From assembly GCF_014699115.1 (NCBI RefSeq), contig NZ_JACXAD010000011.1, positions 1-64,000 on the forward strand: a DNA stretch of 64,000 bases. The letters are read 5' to 3'. Numbering within the stretch: position 1 is the first letter of the stretch; every line of letters begins with the position of its first letter. Under the pieces are notes generated by a model. The model was not told the origin of the DNA and searched no databases. It saw nothing but the letters and a program-made list of their open reading frames with translations. This stretch comes from Hymenobacter montanus. Lineage in GTDB: Bacteria; Bacteroidota; Bacteroidia; Cytophagales; Hymenobacteraceae. Shown here in pieces: positions 33,533 through 41,689 of this stretch. Made by a program: the position numbers and the translations under genes.

Positions 33533-36500
33533 ATGACTGCTCTTTATTCTTTCCCGCGCGCCGGTGGGCGCTTGGCGCTGATCATTTTATTGGCGCTGGC
33601 TGCTATCCTGGGGGCGCAGGCCCAAACGGTGCCGCCGGACCAGGGGTTGGTGGCCGACACGACCGAGCTGCGGGTGCTACGCCAGTTCTATTACGCCACC
33701 AACGGCCCGCAGTGGTGGCGCCAGGACAACTGGCTCCGCGGCACCACCCTGGACCAGGCCGCCACCTGGTACGGGGTGACGGTGAGCGAGGGCGACGTAG
33801 TCCAGCTCGTGCTGAGAAGCAATAACCTGCACGGGCCCCTGCCCGCCAGCCTGGGCCTGCTCACCCACCTGCAGCTGCTCCACCTGAGCAAGAACCACCT
33901 CACCGGCCCGCTGCCCGAGGCCTGGGGCACGCTCACGGCCCTGGCCGACCTGGACTTGGCCGCCAACGAGCTCAGCGGGGACTTGCCCGCCGCCCTGAGC
34001 CAGTGCACGCGCCTGAGTTACCTGAACCTGGCCCGCAACCGCATCACGGGCTCGCTACGGCCGCTGGCAGACCTCATGAATCTGTCCTCGGTCAACCTGA
34101 TTGGCAACCAGCTCAGCGGGCCGCTACCGGCCGAGCTCTGGCAGCTGCCCCGGCTCATTGACCTCGATCTGAGCGTCAACCAGCTCACTGGCCCGCTGCC
34201 CCCCACGCTCGGAGCCCGCAGTATGCTCCAGTCCCTGAGCCTGAGTGGCAACCGCCTCACGGGCACGCTGCCGGCGGCCGTGCTCACCGGCCCGGCCCTG
34301 CGCTCGCTCAGGCTGGCCGACAACGAGCTGACCGGCATTGAGGAACTGGGCGGGACCACGGGGCGGGGCGCTTTCCTGGACGTGCAGGGCAACCGGCTCG
34401 GCTTTGCCAGCCTCGAGCGCCTCTACCAAGGTCCGGGGCAAGCGCGGCTGAGCTACGTCGACGCGCGCGGGCAGCGGGCGCCGGAGCGGGTCGACACGGC
34501 CACCTACCAGGCCGGGGGGCCGCTCGTGCTGGACGTGCGCCCCTCGGCCGCGCGGCACGTCTACCGCTACCAGTGGCAGCGGCTGGTGGCCGGGGAGTGG
34601 GTGAGTATGCCCGGCGATACGCTGGCCACCAAGCGCTGGGAAGCGGCCACGGCGGCCGAGCAGGGCACCTACCGCCGGGCCGAGCGTAACCGCTGGTTCA
34701 CTAACAGGCCGCTGGCCCCGACCGAGCTCTACTCGGTGATGGTCTATGCCGACCTGCTGCCCTACGCCCCGCTGGCCCGCAACCGCCCCGACGACGCCAA
34801 CCGGGCCCCGGGCCTGTTCCTGCCCGGCGCTCAGGCCGGGCTCCTCGACCCGAACGCCCCCGTGGCGGAGCTGAACTTCGTGCGCACCTGGACCCCACGC
34901 GAGGCGCTGACCGACTCGAGTCGGGTGCCGCGGGCCCCGGTGGATTCGGTGGCCATGCGCACGGTGTACCTCGACGGGCTGGGACGGCCGGTGCAGACGG
35001 TGCAGCACCAAGCCTCGCCCCAGCGGCGGGACCTGGTCCAGCCCCAGGCCTACGACGCCCTCGGCCGCGAGCCCCGCCAGTACCTGCCCTACCCGGTCGA
35101 TTCGGGGCGGGCCACGGCCCAGGGCTACCACGAGCAGGCCCTGGACGACCAAGCGCAGTTCTACCTCCCCGGCCCGCTGGGTCCGTTGCCCGCCACCGAC
35201 CCGACGCGGGGGGTGGCCCGGACGGGGGTAGCCTACGCTGAAACGCTGTTCGAGCCCTCGCCCCTGAACCGGGTGCTGGCCCAAGCGGCGCCTGGTGAGA
35301 GCTGGCAGCTGACCAGCGGGCACGCGCAAGAGCGGCTGGAGCGGCCGAACATGGCCCAGGACTCGGTGCCGCGCTTCGTTCCCGGCTACGGGCCGCAGGA
35401 CCGGGACCCGGGCTACCAGGGCTACTATGCCCCCGGCGAGCTCTGGGGCGTGCAGACCACCGACGAGCAGACCGGGCCAGGCGGCGGGGGCTATGCTACG
35501 ATCGAGTGGAAAGACAAACAGGGGCAGACCGTGCTGCGCCAGGTGGAAGGGGCCCGCACGGGCAGCGGGGCGAGCACTCGCCGGCGCTGGCTGCGCACGG
35601 CGTACGTCTACGACGACTTCGGCCGCAAGCGCTACGTGCTCCAGCCTGAGGCCACTAAGCGCGTGCTGGTGTTGGGCAACCGGCCGGCCCCGCTGCCGGC
35701 CAGCGCCGCGCCCTTCCTGTTCCACTACCGCTATGACGCGCGTGGCCGGGAAATCGCCAAGCAGGTGCCGGGCACGGAGGGGGAGACGTGGGTGGTGTAT
35801 GACCAACTGGACCGGCCGGTGCTGAGCCAGGACGCGGCCCAGCGGGGGCGGCGGGAGTGGAGCTGGAGCAAGTACGACGTGCTGGGGCGGGTCGTGCTCA
35901 CCGGCCTGGTGACCCACGCCCAGGCCGTGGACCGCGAGGCCCTGCAGGCGCTGGCTGATGCTACCCCTGACGCGGCCCAGCAATATGAGCAGCGCACGAG
36001 CAATGGCAGTGCCTATGCGCATTTCTACACCACCGACCAGGCCTTCCCGCGCCTGGGCCAGCAGGGCTTCGGGCCCGGACAAGTGCTGACGGTCACCTAC
36101 TACGACGACTACAACTTCGACCAGGACGCGCAGGGCACGGCGGATGTGCAGTACAACCCGAGCCTGGACGGGCAGTTCGCGGCGGGCACGGCGCCGGTGG
36201 CCGACGTACTGCGCACCACGGGCCTGGTCACGCGCACCAAGACCCGGGTGCTGGGCGTGGGGGCGACCGAGGCGGGGGCGTGGCTGACGACGAGCACCTT
36301 CTACGACGAGCGCGCTCGCCCCGTGCAGGTGCAGGCCACCAACGCCCGCGGCGGCCTGGACCTGGTCACCACCCGCCTGAACTTCTCAGGCCAGCCGGTA
36401 CAGACGGTGAGCATACACGAAGGCCCAAACCACGCCCCGGTGGTGGTGCGGGAGTTCTTCAGCTACGACCACGCGGGGCGGCTGGTGAGCACGAGCCAGC

Positions 36501-39148
36501 AACTGCCCGGCGAGGCCCAGCCCACCCCGCTGGCCCGGGTGGGGTACAACGAGCTGGGGCAGTCGTTGACGAAGACCGTGGGCACGGGCCGGCTGCGGCA
36601 GGAGGTGGACTATGCCTATAACATCCGCGGCTGGCTGACGAGCGTGAACAACCCCTATGCGCCGGACCCGCAGGACCTGTTCAGCCTGAGCCTGCACTAC
36701 GAGCGGGGCTTCACCCAAGGCTATGAGCAGTATAACGGGAACCTGACGGGGCAGACCTGGCGGGGGCGCGACGGGGTGCACCGGGCCTATGGCTACGTCT
36801 ACGACCCGCTCAACCGCCTGCTGCAAGGCGACTTCGTGGCCCGCACGGGCGGCAGCGGCAGCCTAACCGGAGCGTGGCGGGCGGAGGAAGACCGCTACCG
36901 GCTCAGCTTCGTCAGCTATGATGACAATGGCAATATCGCCACGCTGCGGCGGCGGGGGCTGCTGGCGGGGGCCACGCGCCTGGGCCCGGCCCAGTACGGG
37001 CCGGTGGATGCGCTCACCTACCGCTATGCGGGCAACCGGTTGTTGGCGGTGGACGACCAGGTTACGACCAACCAGTTGCCGCGCCCGCGGGGCTACGAGG
37101 GAGCGCCAAGCTCGCTGGCGGGGGACTTCCAGGAGGGCGGCACGCACCTGGGCGAAGAGTATGTGTATGATGCCAACGGGAGCCTGACCCAGGACCGCAA
37201 CAAGGGCATCAGTGGCATCACCTACAACCACTTGAGCCTGCCCCGGCTGATTCACTTCGGGCAGGGGGCGGACTCGCTGGTCTTCCGCTACTCGGCCACG
37301 GGGCAGAAAGTGGCCAAGCTGGTGTATCAGACGGGCAAACCGGTGCAGCGGACGGACTACTTAGGACCGTATCAGTACGAGCAGGACAGCCTGCGCTTCT
37401 TTCCCCACGCTGAAGGCCGGGTGCTGCGCTTTGTGAGCGCCAGCAGCGGGGCCGTGCGCTACGAGCGGGAGTACACGCTCAAGGACCATTTGGGCAACTT
37501 GCGGCTGGCCTATCGCCTGGGGCAGATGCGCACCTATGTAGCGGGCCTGGAGCCGGGCGAGGCGGAGCGGGAGCGGCGGCAGTTCGACTCGCTCTCGGTC
37601 AGCCCGCCCGTGGCTCAGCTCGTCGGGCCCCGGGCTCGCTCGGGCCAGTACGCGGCCAAGCTCAATGCGGGGGGCAGTTCCCCGCAGCCGCTGGGTGCGT
37701 TGAAGCAGTTGGCCGTGCAGCGGGGCGATACGGTGAGCGTGATTGCGCCGGGGCTCTACCCACAAGCGGTGCAGCACAACGTGTGGTTCTCGCTAGCCTC
37801 GTTCCTGACCGGGCTCTTGCAACCCTCGCCCAGCCAGCCGACGCCGCCCGAGGGGGTACGCCGGGGCGGGCTGCCGTTGCTGCAAGTGGGCGTGGCGGCG
37901 GGCTTGGCGGCGGTGCCGCAGCTGAGTGGCGGGGTGCCCCGGGGGTACGTGCGGCTGCTGGTGTTTGATGCGGACAGCAGCCTGGTGAGCCAGCAGACCC
38001 AGCAGCTTACCAGCGCGGCGTTGAACAACTATGAGTCGCTGCGCTTGCAAGTGGTCGTGCCGCAGGATGGGTACGTGAGTGCGTATGTGGGTAACGAGAG
38101 CAACGTCGACGTCTTCTTTGACGACGTCACCGTCGAGCATCGCCAAGGCCTGCAAGTGCAGGAAACCCAGTACGACCCCACGGGCCTGGAACTGGCTGGG
38201 CTTACGCGGGAGATGCCGGGCTTGAAGCCGCTGAACCAGTACCGGTGGAATGGCAAGGAGTTCCAGGCAGACCTGGGGCTGAACTGGACCCAGCTCGACT
38301 GGCGCATGTACGACGCCCAACTCAATGACACGCATGTGGTGGACCCCGAGGTGGAGAACGGGCAGGAAAGCCTGTCGCCGTATGCCTTCAGCTTCGATAA
38401 TGCCGTGCGCTTCAATGACCCCAATGGGCGCTACCCGGGCGAAGGAATTGGGGGCGCGCTGATGGCAGTCGCCGACTTTACCAATGCCTTCGTGAACGCG
38501 GTGGTGTCGAATGCGACGACCTTACCTGGGGGCAACCAGTCGGTTGGCAACGGAGTGCCGCGTGTGGCGGCGTACACCCCGGCGGCACACGCGGGCCAGG
38601 TCGTCGGTGATTTGGCCAGCGTCGCGCAAGGCATTTGGCAGATGGGGGAGGGGGCCGTGGTAGCCACCACCGGGGCCGTGGGTGGGGTGGCCTTGGCGGA
38701 AACCGGTGTGGGGGCTGTGGCGGGGTTTGCCGTAGCGGCCGGGGGCGCAGCCGTTGCGGCTCACGGCGCCAATACAGCTGGCAACGCCATGCATAACCTG
38801 CTCAATAGTGATAATGGCCGTGTCTATGCCAGACCTGCCAGGAGGACAGCAGATAAGCCTGCCCATAATAACAAATTGGGCGACCAACCAGCAGAAGGTT
38901 ATACATTGCGGGACCGAGACACAAAAGGTGTTAACAAATTTGGAGAAACAACCAACGGTGAAAGCAAGAATGGAGCTGGAAACCAAAAAAGGTACTCAAA
39001 CAGTTATTTAGAGAAGACAAATTCATTCTACCAGAAAGAGGTTGACGGTACGAAAACAGGAATGCACAAATGGCAAACAGAACAAATTCGCAAATACAAA
39101 GCAGATAATAATGGGCAGCGCCCGCCACTTAACAAATCGGATTACTGA
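33533..39148 (+). CDS. Secreted LRR-DUF6443-RHS polymorphic toxin with GIY-YIG-like tip
   Basis: 1871 residues. Signal peptide (ALIILLALAAILGAQAQ); leucine-rich repeats at about 70-300; DUF6443-like segment at about 450-560 (FVRTWTPREALTD); YD/RHS repeats at about 560-1500; RHS core at about 1560-1630 (LKPLNQYRWNGKEFQADLGL, then YAFSFDNAVRFNDPNGR). After NDPNGR the sequence changes character: a hydrophobic Gly/Ala stretch and then a tip at about 1785-1871 with VNKFGETTNG, KRYSNSYLE, MHKWQTEQIRKYK and GQRPPLNKSDY. This resembles the Tox-URI (GIY-YIG nuclease) tips of RHS toxins. The next gene overlaps the stop and is probably its immunity gene. The tip is AT-richer than the scaffold, a sign of exchange. 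Confidence 0.88.
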   Translation: MTALYSFPRAGGRLALIILLALAAILGAQAQTVPPDQGLVADTTELRVLRQFYYATNGPQWWRQDNWLRGTTLDQAATWYGVTVSEGDVVQLVLRSNNLHGPLPASLGLLTHLQLLHLSKNHLTGPLPEAWGTLTALADLDLAANELSGDLPAALSQCTRLSYLNLARNRITGSLRPLADLMNLSSVNLIGNQLSGPLPAELWQLPRLIDLDLSVNQLTGPLPPTLGARSMLQSLSLSGNRLTGTLPAAVLTGPALRSLRLADNELTGIEELGGTTGRGAFLDVQGNRLGFASLERLYQGPGQARLSYVDARGQRAPERVDTATYQAGGPLVLDVRPSAARHVYRYQWQRLVAGEWVSMPGDTLATKRWEAATAAEQGTYRRAERNRWFTNRPLAPTELYSVMVYADLLPYAPLARNRPDDANRAPGLFLPGAQAGLLDPNAPVAELNFVRTWTPREALTDSSRVPRAPVDSVAMRTVYLDGLGRPVQTVQHQASPQRRDLVQPQAYDALGREPRQYLPYPVDSGRATAQGYHEQALDDQAQFYLPGPLGPLPATDPTRGVARTGVAYAETLFEPSPLNRVLAQAAPGESWQLTSGHAQERLERPNMAQDSVPRFVPGYGPQDRDPGYQGYYAPGELWGVQTTDEQTGPGGGGYATIEWKDKQGQTVLRQVEGARTGSGASTRRRWLRTAYVYDDFGRKRYVLQPEATKRVLVLGNRPAPLPASAAPFLFHYRYDARGREIAKQVPGTEGETWVVYDQLDRPVLSQDAAQRGRREWSWSKYDVLGRVVLTGLVTHAQAVDREALQALADATPDAAQQYEQRTSNGSAYAHFYTTDQAFPRLGQQGFGPGQVLTVTYYDDYNFDQDAQGTADVQYNPSLDGQFAAGTAPVADVLRTTGLVTRTKTRVLGVGATEAGAWLTTSTFYDERARPVQVQATNARGGLDLVTTRLNFSGQPVQTVSIHEGPNHAPVVVREFFSYDHAGRLVSTSQQLPGEAQPTPLARVGYNELGQSLTKTVGTGRLRQEVDYAYNIRGWLTSVNNPYAPDPQDLFSLSLHYERGFTQGYEQYNGNLTGQTWRGRDGVHRAYGYVYDPLNRLLQGDFVARTGGSGSLTGAWRAEEDRYRLSFVSYDDNGNIATLRRRGLLAGATRLGPAQYGPVDALTYRYAGNRLLAVDDQVTTNQLPRPRGYEGAPSSLAGDFQEGGTHLGEEYVYDANGSLTQDRNKGISGITYNHLSLPRLIHFGQGADSLVFRYSATGQKVAKLVYQTGKPVQRTDYLGPYQYEQDSLRFFPHAEGRVLRFVSASSGAVRYEREYTLKDHLGNLRLAYRLGQMRTYVAGLEPGEAERERRQFDSLSVSPPVAQLVGPRARSGQYAAKLNAGGSSPQPLGALKQLAVQRGDTVSVIAPGLYPQAVQHNVWFSLASFLTGLLQPSPSQPTPPEGVRRGGLPLLQVGVAAGLAAVPQLSGGVPRGYVRLLVFDADSSLVSQQTQQLTSAALNNYESLRLQVVVPQDGYVSAYVGNESNVDVFFDDVTVEHRQGLQVQETQYDPTGLELAGLTREMPGLKPLNQYRWNGKEFQADLGLNWTQLDWRMYDAQLNDTHVVDPEVENGQESLSPYAFSFDNAVRFNDPNGRYPGEGIGGALMAVADFTNAFVNAVVSNATTLPGGNQSVGNGVPRVAAYTPAAHAGQVVGDLASVAQGIWQMGEGAVVATTGAVGGVALAETGVGAVAGFAVAAGGAAVAAHGANTAGNAMHNLLNSDNGRVYARPARRTADKPAHNNKLGDQPAEGYTLRDRDTKGVNKFGETTNGESKNGAGNQKRYSNSYLEKTNSFYQKEVDGTKTGMHKWQTEQIRKYKADNNGQRPPLNKSDY

Positions 39149-39531
39149 TGATACTCTGGATTAGCGGCATTGTTGAAGCTGAGGTTGGCGATGCTTTTTT
39201 TGAAACAATGAAAATTGTTCAATCAGGTCTCAATACAATCACCAAAGAAACTGACTTTGGCAACGCAATTGAAAAAATTAGGGTCGTATTTATCATAAAC
39301 CGTGACCCTACACCGGAATATAGGAGGTTCGGTAAAAAAGATAAAACACTGGATGCGCGAGCTCGTATCAATTACATTGAATTTCGAGATTCGTCCAAGA
39401 TGCACCGCATCAGAATGTTTATTGAAACAATAGCTGAAGTTATAGGAAAAACCAATAATTTCAGCAACGAAGAATTTGATAAACAGAGCCTTCTTGTAAG
39501 ATTGCAAAGTGTCGTCCTACAAAGCAGCTGA
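39148..39531 (+). CDS. Probable immunity protein for the RHS toxin tip
   Basis: 127 residues. Starts on the last base of the toxin stop codon (TGATG), the typical linkage of toxin and immunity genes. It is AT-rich like the toxin tip. The sequence (FETMKIVQSGLNTITKETDF, then IRVVFIINRDPTPEYRRFGK and IETIAEVIGKTNNFSNEEFD) is a soluble alpha/beta protein with no signal peptide, so it stays in the cytoplasm where a nuclease toxin would act. No immunity family recognised; the role is inferred from context. Confidence 0.7.
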   Translation: MILWISGIVEAEVGDAFFETMKIVQSGLNTITKETDFGNAIEKIRVVFIINRDPTPEYRRFGKKDKTLDARARINYIEFRDSSKMHRIRMFIETIAEVIGKTNNFSNEEFDKQSLLVRLQSVVLQSS

Positions 39532-39534
39532 GTA

Positions 39535-40611
39535 GTGGGGTGCCCCGGGGCTACGTGCGGCTGCTCGTGTTTGACGCCGACAGCAACCTGGTCGCTGCGC
39601 TTGCAAGTGGTCGTGCCGCAGGACGGGTACGTGAGTGCCTACGTGGGCAACGAGAGCAACGTCGACGTCTTCTTTGATGATGTTACCATTGAGCATCGCC
39701 AAGGACTGCAAGTGCAGGAGACGCAGTACGACCCTACGGGGCTGGAACTAGCTGGGCTCACGCGGGAGACGCCGGGCTTGAAACCGCTGAACCAGTACCG
39801 CTGGAATGGCAAGGAGTTCCAGGCCGACCTGGGCCTGAACTGGACCCAGCTCGACTGGCGCATGTTTGATGCCCAGATTGACCGCCTGCCCGGGGTGGAC
39901 CCTGAGGTGGAGAAGGGCCAGGAAACGATGTCGCCTTATGCCTTCAGCTATGATAACGCCGTGCGTTTCAATGACCCCAACGGCCGGTGCCCGACTTGTC
40001 CGGATGCGGGCACTATGCAAACGGCGTGGCAGGAAGGGGTCGCCGCAGGGGAGGCTACGGGCGTACCCGCAGCGGCCTTGCCTGTGGCCATCTTGGTGAC
40101 GGCTGGGGTTCTGATCGGGTCCGTGTGGGACCAATTACCTTCGTTACCTTCTCTAGAGCCAGGAGTCGTCACGCAAACGGCGACGATGGGTGGCTCTAAT
40201 TATTATTTACCCCAAGGCTCAAAAGGATATCCCTCTGCCAAAGACGCTAACGGACGCGTCGACGCGAGACCAGCAAGAAGAGTAGGGGAAGGATCTAACA
40301 AAGGAAAACTCGGAAAAAAAGAGACCCGAGACCAAGTGAAAGAAATTGCCGATGACCTAGAAAGTAGTGGTCATACCATCACCGGCGGAGGGGGCAGACG
40401 CCCAGAAGAACGTATTCCTGGGCCTAAAGGTAAAAATAAGGGTAGTTCTTATCCAGACATTACGGCAACAAAAGATGGCAAAACGGTTCGAGTGAATACA
40501 TATGATTCTAACAAAAATGGTATGCCAGACAAACGAGAAGCTGCAAATGCTATTCGGATTGGAGAACAAAAACCTAATGATGATTTACTATTAATTCCAA
40601 AACGGAAATGA
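39535..40611 (+). CDS. Orphan RHS C-terminal cassette with nuclease-like toxin tip
   Basis: 358 codons from GTG 39535. Residues about 20-140 repeat the end of the full RHS protein almost word for word (LRLQVVVPQDGYVSAYVGNE, WNGKEFQADLGLNWTQLDWR, AVRFNDPNGR). Bases 39532-39593 are homologous too but out of frame with a deletion, so this piece cannot be the end of a full RHS protein here. After NDPNGR comes a different tip: a Cys pair, one hydrophobic stretch, then GHTITGGGGRRPEERIPGPK and GSSYPDITATKDGKTVRVNT, which looks like a PD-(D/E)XK-type nuclease toxin. It has no signal peptide. It is best read as a stored alternative tip that recombination could move onto the full scaffold. Confidence 0.7.
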   Translation: MGCPGATCGCSCLTPTATWSLRLQVVVPQDGYVSAYVGNESNVDVFFDDVTIEHRQGLQVQETQYDPTGLELAGLTRETPGLKPLNQYRWNGKEFQADLGLNWTQLDWRMFDAQIDRLPGVDPEVEKGQETMSPYAFSYDNAVRFNDPNGRCPTCPDAGTMQTAWQEGVAAGEATGVPAAALPVAILVTAGVLIGSVWDQLPSLPSLEPGVVTQTATMGGSNYYLPQGSKGYPSAKDANGRVDARPARRVGEGSNKGKLGKKETRDQVKEIADDLESSGHTITGGGGRRPEERIPGPKGKNKGSSYPDITATKDGKTVRVNTYDSNKNGMPDKREAANAIRIGEQKPNDDLLLIPKRK

Positions 40612-41156
40612 GACCTGGAAGCAAACAACTCCTTTTCTTTCTTACTCCTGCCGAGCTTGTGGAGCTAATGGCAGCTTTTGAAAGTCAGAATGTAGTTTCA
40701 TATCACCAAGCTGGCACTTTCCCCTCGCCCAAGACTCTAACAGCATTTTCGCTAATAGAGGAGGCTTCGCTCGGACACCTTACAAGCGGTGATTGGAATC
40801 AGTCACCCACATATTTGATATCTGCACCAGAGACCAAAATTGTTGTCCGAGAAATCATATTGCAGCGAGGAGGGTATTCGTATGCCATTGACCAGCAAAA
40901 AAACCCAGACACAGTAGTTTTCAAACCTAGCGGCATCTTTACTGAGGGGATATTGGTGGCGGGCTCCTTAGTGACTGGCTCATCCACCGCGTATTCTACA
41001 ATGACATTCCAGGCCTTTGCCAAAATCATCAAGCAGCGCACTACCAGAATCGGTGTTTTTTATGTTGGTCCAGATGCTAGAGCAAAGCTTATGCTCGGCT
41101 GGCGGTTAGTTACTACTGCATCCTCTCCTAAAGAGTATGATTTAGCTCTCGATTAG
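40608..41156 (+). CDS. Probable immunity protein of the orphan tip
   Basis: 182 residues, starting four bases inside the end of the orphan toxin (ATGA). Soluble; reads LLFFLTPAELVELMAAFESQ, then TYLISAPETKIVVREIILQR and GRRLVTTASSPKEYDLALD-like end (the exact end is LGWRLVTTASSPKEYDLALD). AT-rich relative to the scaffold. The coupling to the toxin tip is the main evidence for immunity; keeping it would protect the cell if the stored tip becomes active. No family recognised. Confidence 0.65.
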   Translation: MRPGSKQLLFFLTPAELVELMAAFESQNVVSYHQAGTFPSPKTLTAFSLIEEASLGHLTSGDWNQSPTYLISAPETKIVVREIILQRGGYSYAIDQQKNPDTVVFKPSGIFTEGILVAGSLVTGSSTAYSTMTFQAFAKIIKQRTTRIGVFYVGPDARAKLMLGWRLVTTASSPKEYDLALD

Positions 41157-41197
41157 CTTCAGCTTAAACAAGCAAAATATTCCATGTAACCGTAATT

Positions 41198-41625
41198 GTG
41201 TGCAAGTTCTTCACTTACGACCACGCGGGCCGGCTGCTGAGCACGAGCCAGCAACTGCCAGGCGAGGCGCAGGACACGCCTCTGGCTCGGGTGGAGTATA
41301 CTGAACTGGGGCAGGTTCTGGGCAAGACCGTGGGCACGAGCCGGCTGCAACCGGATTCTTGCAGCCCTCGCCCAGCCAGCCGACCCCGCCCGATGGCGTG
41401 CGTCGCAGGGGACTGCCGCTGCTGCAAGTGGGCGTGGCGGCGGGGCTGGCCTCGGTGCCGCAGCTAAGTGGGGGCGTGTCCCGGGGATACCTGCGCCTGC
41501 TTGTGTTCGATGCCGACAGCAACCTGGTCGGGCAGCAGATCCAGCAGTTAGTGCGGCGTTGAACAACTATGAGCCGTTGCGCTTGCAGGTGGTCATGCCC
41601 CAGGACGGGTACATTAGAACTGATG
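41198..41625 (+). pseudogene. Shredded RHS scaffold fragments
   Basis: Two pieces of the RHS scaffold are fused by an internal deletion. 41198-41350 matches the mid-scaffold (FFTYDHAGRLLSTSQQLPGE, LGKTVGTSRLQ). 41355-41565 matches a region about 400 residues further on (PSPSQPTPPDGVRRRGLPLL, RGYLRLLVFDADSNLVGQQI). A third short stretch to 41625 matches the 'LRLQVVVPQDGY' part in another frame. Nothing here can be translated as a whole. It probably marks a third displaced cassette whose tip was lost. Confidence 0.7.
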
Positions 41626-41689
41626 AATAATCCAAGACTTCGCCTGATACTTCTATGCCCTGCTGCCAAAAAGATTGTTTTGCCGTAGC

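Noticed and set aside
34124..36082. A 652-codon minus-strand frame opposite the second RHS gene
   Set aside because: Shadow frame for the same reason; it resembles the shadow at 65-2185 only because the real genes are paralogues.
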